NCBI GenBank assembly: GCA_965279595.1
Contig: OZ257246.1
Location: 2,418,001 to 2,482,000, forward strand
Direction of reading: 5' to 3'
From: CAIKLP01 sp965279595
GTDB taxonomy: Bacteria; Bacteroidota; Bacteroidia; Sphingobacteriales; Sphingobacteriaceae
DNA length: 64,000 bases
The translations under genes and the position numbers were made by a program. The number at the start of each line of letters is the position of its first letter. Within the stretch, counting starts at the first letter, position 1. Below are positions 62,705-64,000 of the stretch, piece after piece. The notes beneath the pieces are model-generated. The model ran no database searches. It was not told where the DNA came from and saw only the letters and a program-made list of their open reading frames with translations.

Positions 62705-63988
62705 TTATTTTTTTCCCACAACTACCTCAGATAGTGTTTTTGGGTCTAAATATTCTATAGCTAAATCCATAATTCTTTGAGAATTAACGGCTTTTACCTT
62801 TTCAAAATAATGCTCATAATAGCTATAATCCAATCCATAGGTATAAATTCCTTTGAATTTATCGGCATAACTGAACACATTTTCTATACTCCCTAAAAAG
62901 CTACCTAGTAAATAATTTTTCACTAAATCTAGTTCCTCTTGGGGGACTAATTCGGTTCTTAAACGATTTATTTCAAAATGTATTTCATTGATAGCTGAAT
63001 CACATACCTCCACACCAACTTCAGTTGCAATATAAAAAAAACCGAGTTCTTTCATGGAAGCTATCCCTGAGCCAATTCCATAGGTATAGCCTTTATCTTC
63101 TCTAATATTTGCCATTAACCTTGAACCAAAATATCCACCCAAAATGGTATTCAAAACTTGTAATTCAATATAATCGGTATGTGTTTTATTCACCATTAAT
63201 TTACCAATACGAATGGCCGATTGCAATGCATCCGCCTTTTCATAATATTCTTTCGTTGGTTTTACTTGAATTACTTGTTGACTAATTTTGGCTTCAGTTG
63301 GATGAAATGATTGCGTTCCAATTACTTGATTAATGGTTGATAAAACATTTTCATCAACCAAACCCGAAGCAATAATGGTACAATTAGAAAACTTGTAATT
63401 AGATTTAAAGAACTCAACCAGGTCAGCCTGTTTCAATTTATCGCAATCAGCTAATTGAACCATTCTTCCGTAAGGATGATCAGCTCCAAATAAAACACTA
63501 TTGAATATTCTTCGAGCTAAAAAATCATTTTTTGTTAAATTGATTTGTAAACGTTGCTTAGTGTTTTCAATATAAGTTTGAATTTCTCTTTCAGGAAAAA
63601 TAGAATCAGTTAGAATTTCATTGACAACCGTAAGTGTTTCTTTTAAATATTTGTTAAGAGTGTAAAGACTAACTGTTGCTTTATCAAAATTTACTTCATG
63701 CTGAAAATATGCTCCGTAAAAATCTATCTTTTCCATTAATTCTAATGAATTCATGGTAGTAGTTCCAGCATTTAACAAATGATTGACAGCATTAGAAACT
63801 AAAGCTTTTTTCTCTTTGTTGTTTCCTGCATCAAAAATAAATTCAATTCTAACAACTTCTTCTGTACCTCCATTTATACTGTAAAGCTTGAGACCATTAG
63901 ATAAAGTATGCTCTTGGGCTTTTAATAATTCAACATTATTAATTGCAAAAGAAGGAGGCGGTAAAGTGCGATTTATTTCTTTTAACAT
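62705..63988 (-). CDS. M16 peptidase-family protein, probably non-catalytic
   Basis: A 427-residue M16 (insulinase/MPP-like) protein with both halves of the fold: GLKLYSINGGTEEVVRIEFIFDAGN at the N-terminus and IREDKGYTYGIGSGI in the second domain. The zinc motif HxxEH is missing; the matching place (about 64-76) reads VSNAVNHLLNAGT, with neither the first His nor the Glu. It has no clear signal peptide. Such subunits pair with a catalytic M16 partner, which would be expected next door beyond the window edge. It starts 12 nt from the end of the sequence. Confidence 0.85.
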   Translation of the reverse strand: MLKEINRTLPPPSFAINNVELLKAQEHTLSNGLKLYSINGGTEEVVRIEFIFDAGNNKEKKALVSNAVNHLLNAGTTTMNSLELMEKIDFYGAYFQHEVNFDKATVSLYTLNKYLKETLTVVNEILTDSIFPEREIQTYIENTKQRLQINLTKNDFLARRIFNSVLFGADHPYGRMVQLADCDKLKQADLVEFFKSNYKFSNCTIIASGLVDENVLSTINQVIGTQSFHPTEAKISQQVIQVKPTKEYYEKADALQSAIRIGKLMVNKTHTDYIELQVLNTILGGYFGSRLMANIREDKGYTYGIGSGIASMKELGFFYIATEVGVEVCDSAINEIHFEINRLRTELVPQEELDLVKNYLLGSFLGSIENVFSYADKFKGIYTYGLDYSYYEHYFEKVKAVNSQRIMDLAIEYLDPKTLSEVVVGKK

Positions 63989-64000
63989 TAGTCTTGAATT

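Overview
The window reads as a chromosomal segment of an AT-rich member of the Bacteroidota. The evidence is a type IX secretion (T9SS) cargo protein with a type A sorting domain, another with a type B (gliding-motility-like) sorting domain, a fused SecDF, lineage-typical families (DUF4290, GIN/DUF2807), promoters of the TTTG-N19-TAnnTTTG type, and a general lack of Shine-Dalgarno sequences. I found no rRNA, tRNA, CRISPR array, phage or insertion sequence. Genes are tightly packed, with many 1-13 nt overlaps.

Left part (1-11.4 kb). A minus-strand block carries infC (cut by the window edge), thrS, a TPR lipoprotein, a LutA-like Fe-S protein and a UMF1-family transporter. Then come a plus-strand triad of two paralogous membrane-anchored zinc-ribbon proteins around a small membrane protein, a GIN-domain secreted protein, two glycosyltransferases and a RecQ-type helicase.

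Middle (11.4-31.4 kb). A long plus-strand operon runs yitT-like, purB, S9 peptidase, LRR protein, DUF4905-like, LysM/DPBB protein, udk. It is followed by secDF, a type II NADH dehydrogenase, a GNAT acetyltransferase and aspartate kinase. After an M20 dipeptidase on the minus strand come pcrA, a DUF4290 gene and murA, whose product has Asp in place of the fosfomycin-target Cys.

Region 31.4-40.8 kb. A Crp/Fnr-type regulator sits between a minus-strand operon (DinB, TANGO2/NRDE, ATP-grasp, LysE) and a plus-strand operon (DM13, YHS, DoxX). Both operons carry a TGT-N10-ACA-type inverted repeat centred exactly 36.5 nt upstream of the last base of a TAnnTTTG box. I regard this as a candidate co-activated redox or heme-related regulon. 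A CBS-type PLP enzyme, a SnoaL-like lipoprotein, a dicarboxylate symporter and rplU-rpmA follow.

Right part (41-64 kb), all minus strand. A 2141-residue T9SS adhesin has an N-terminal TLDc domain and two large globular segments that interrupt Ig/HYR-like stalk modules. A small secreted partner lies directly upstream of it. Next come polyprenyl synthase, RNase R, a fused oligopeptide ABC ATPase, a PolB-like exonuclease, topA with a histone-H1-like tail, an acyl-CoA carboxylase beta subunit, a LOG protein, guaB, a T9SS type B protein and a probably non-catalytic M16 peptidase-family protein.

The most interesting leads are the putative Crp/Fnr regulon, the TLDc adhesin with nested domains, the palindrome ATTAGCTAAT upstream of rplU, the ABC/rnr block and guaB, and the zinc-ribbon triad.
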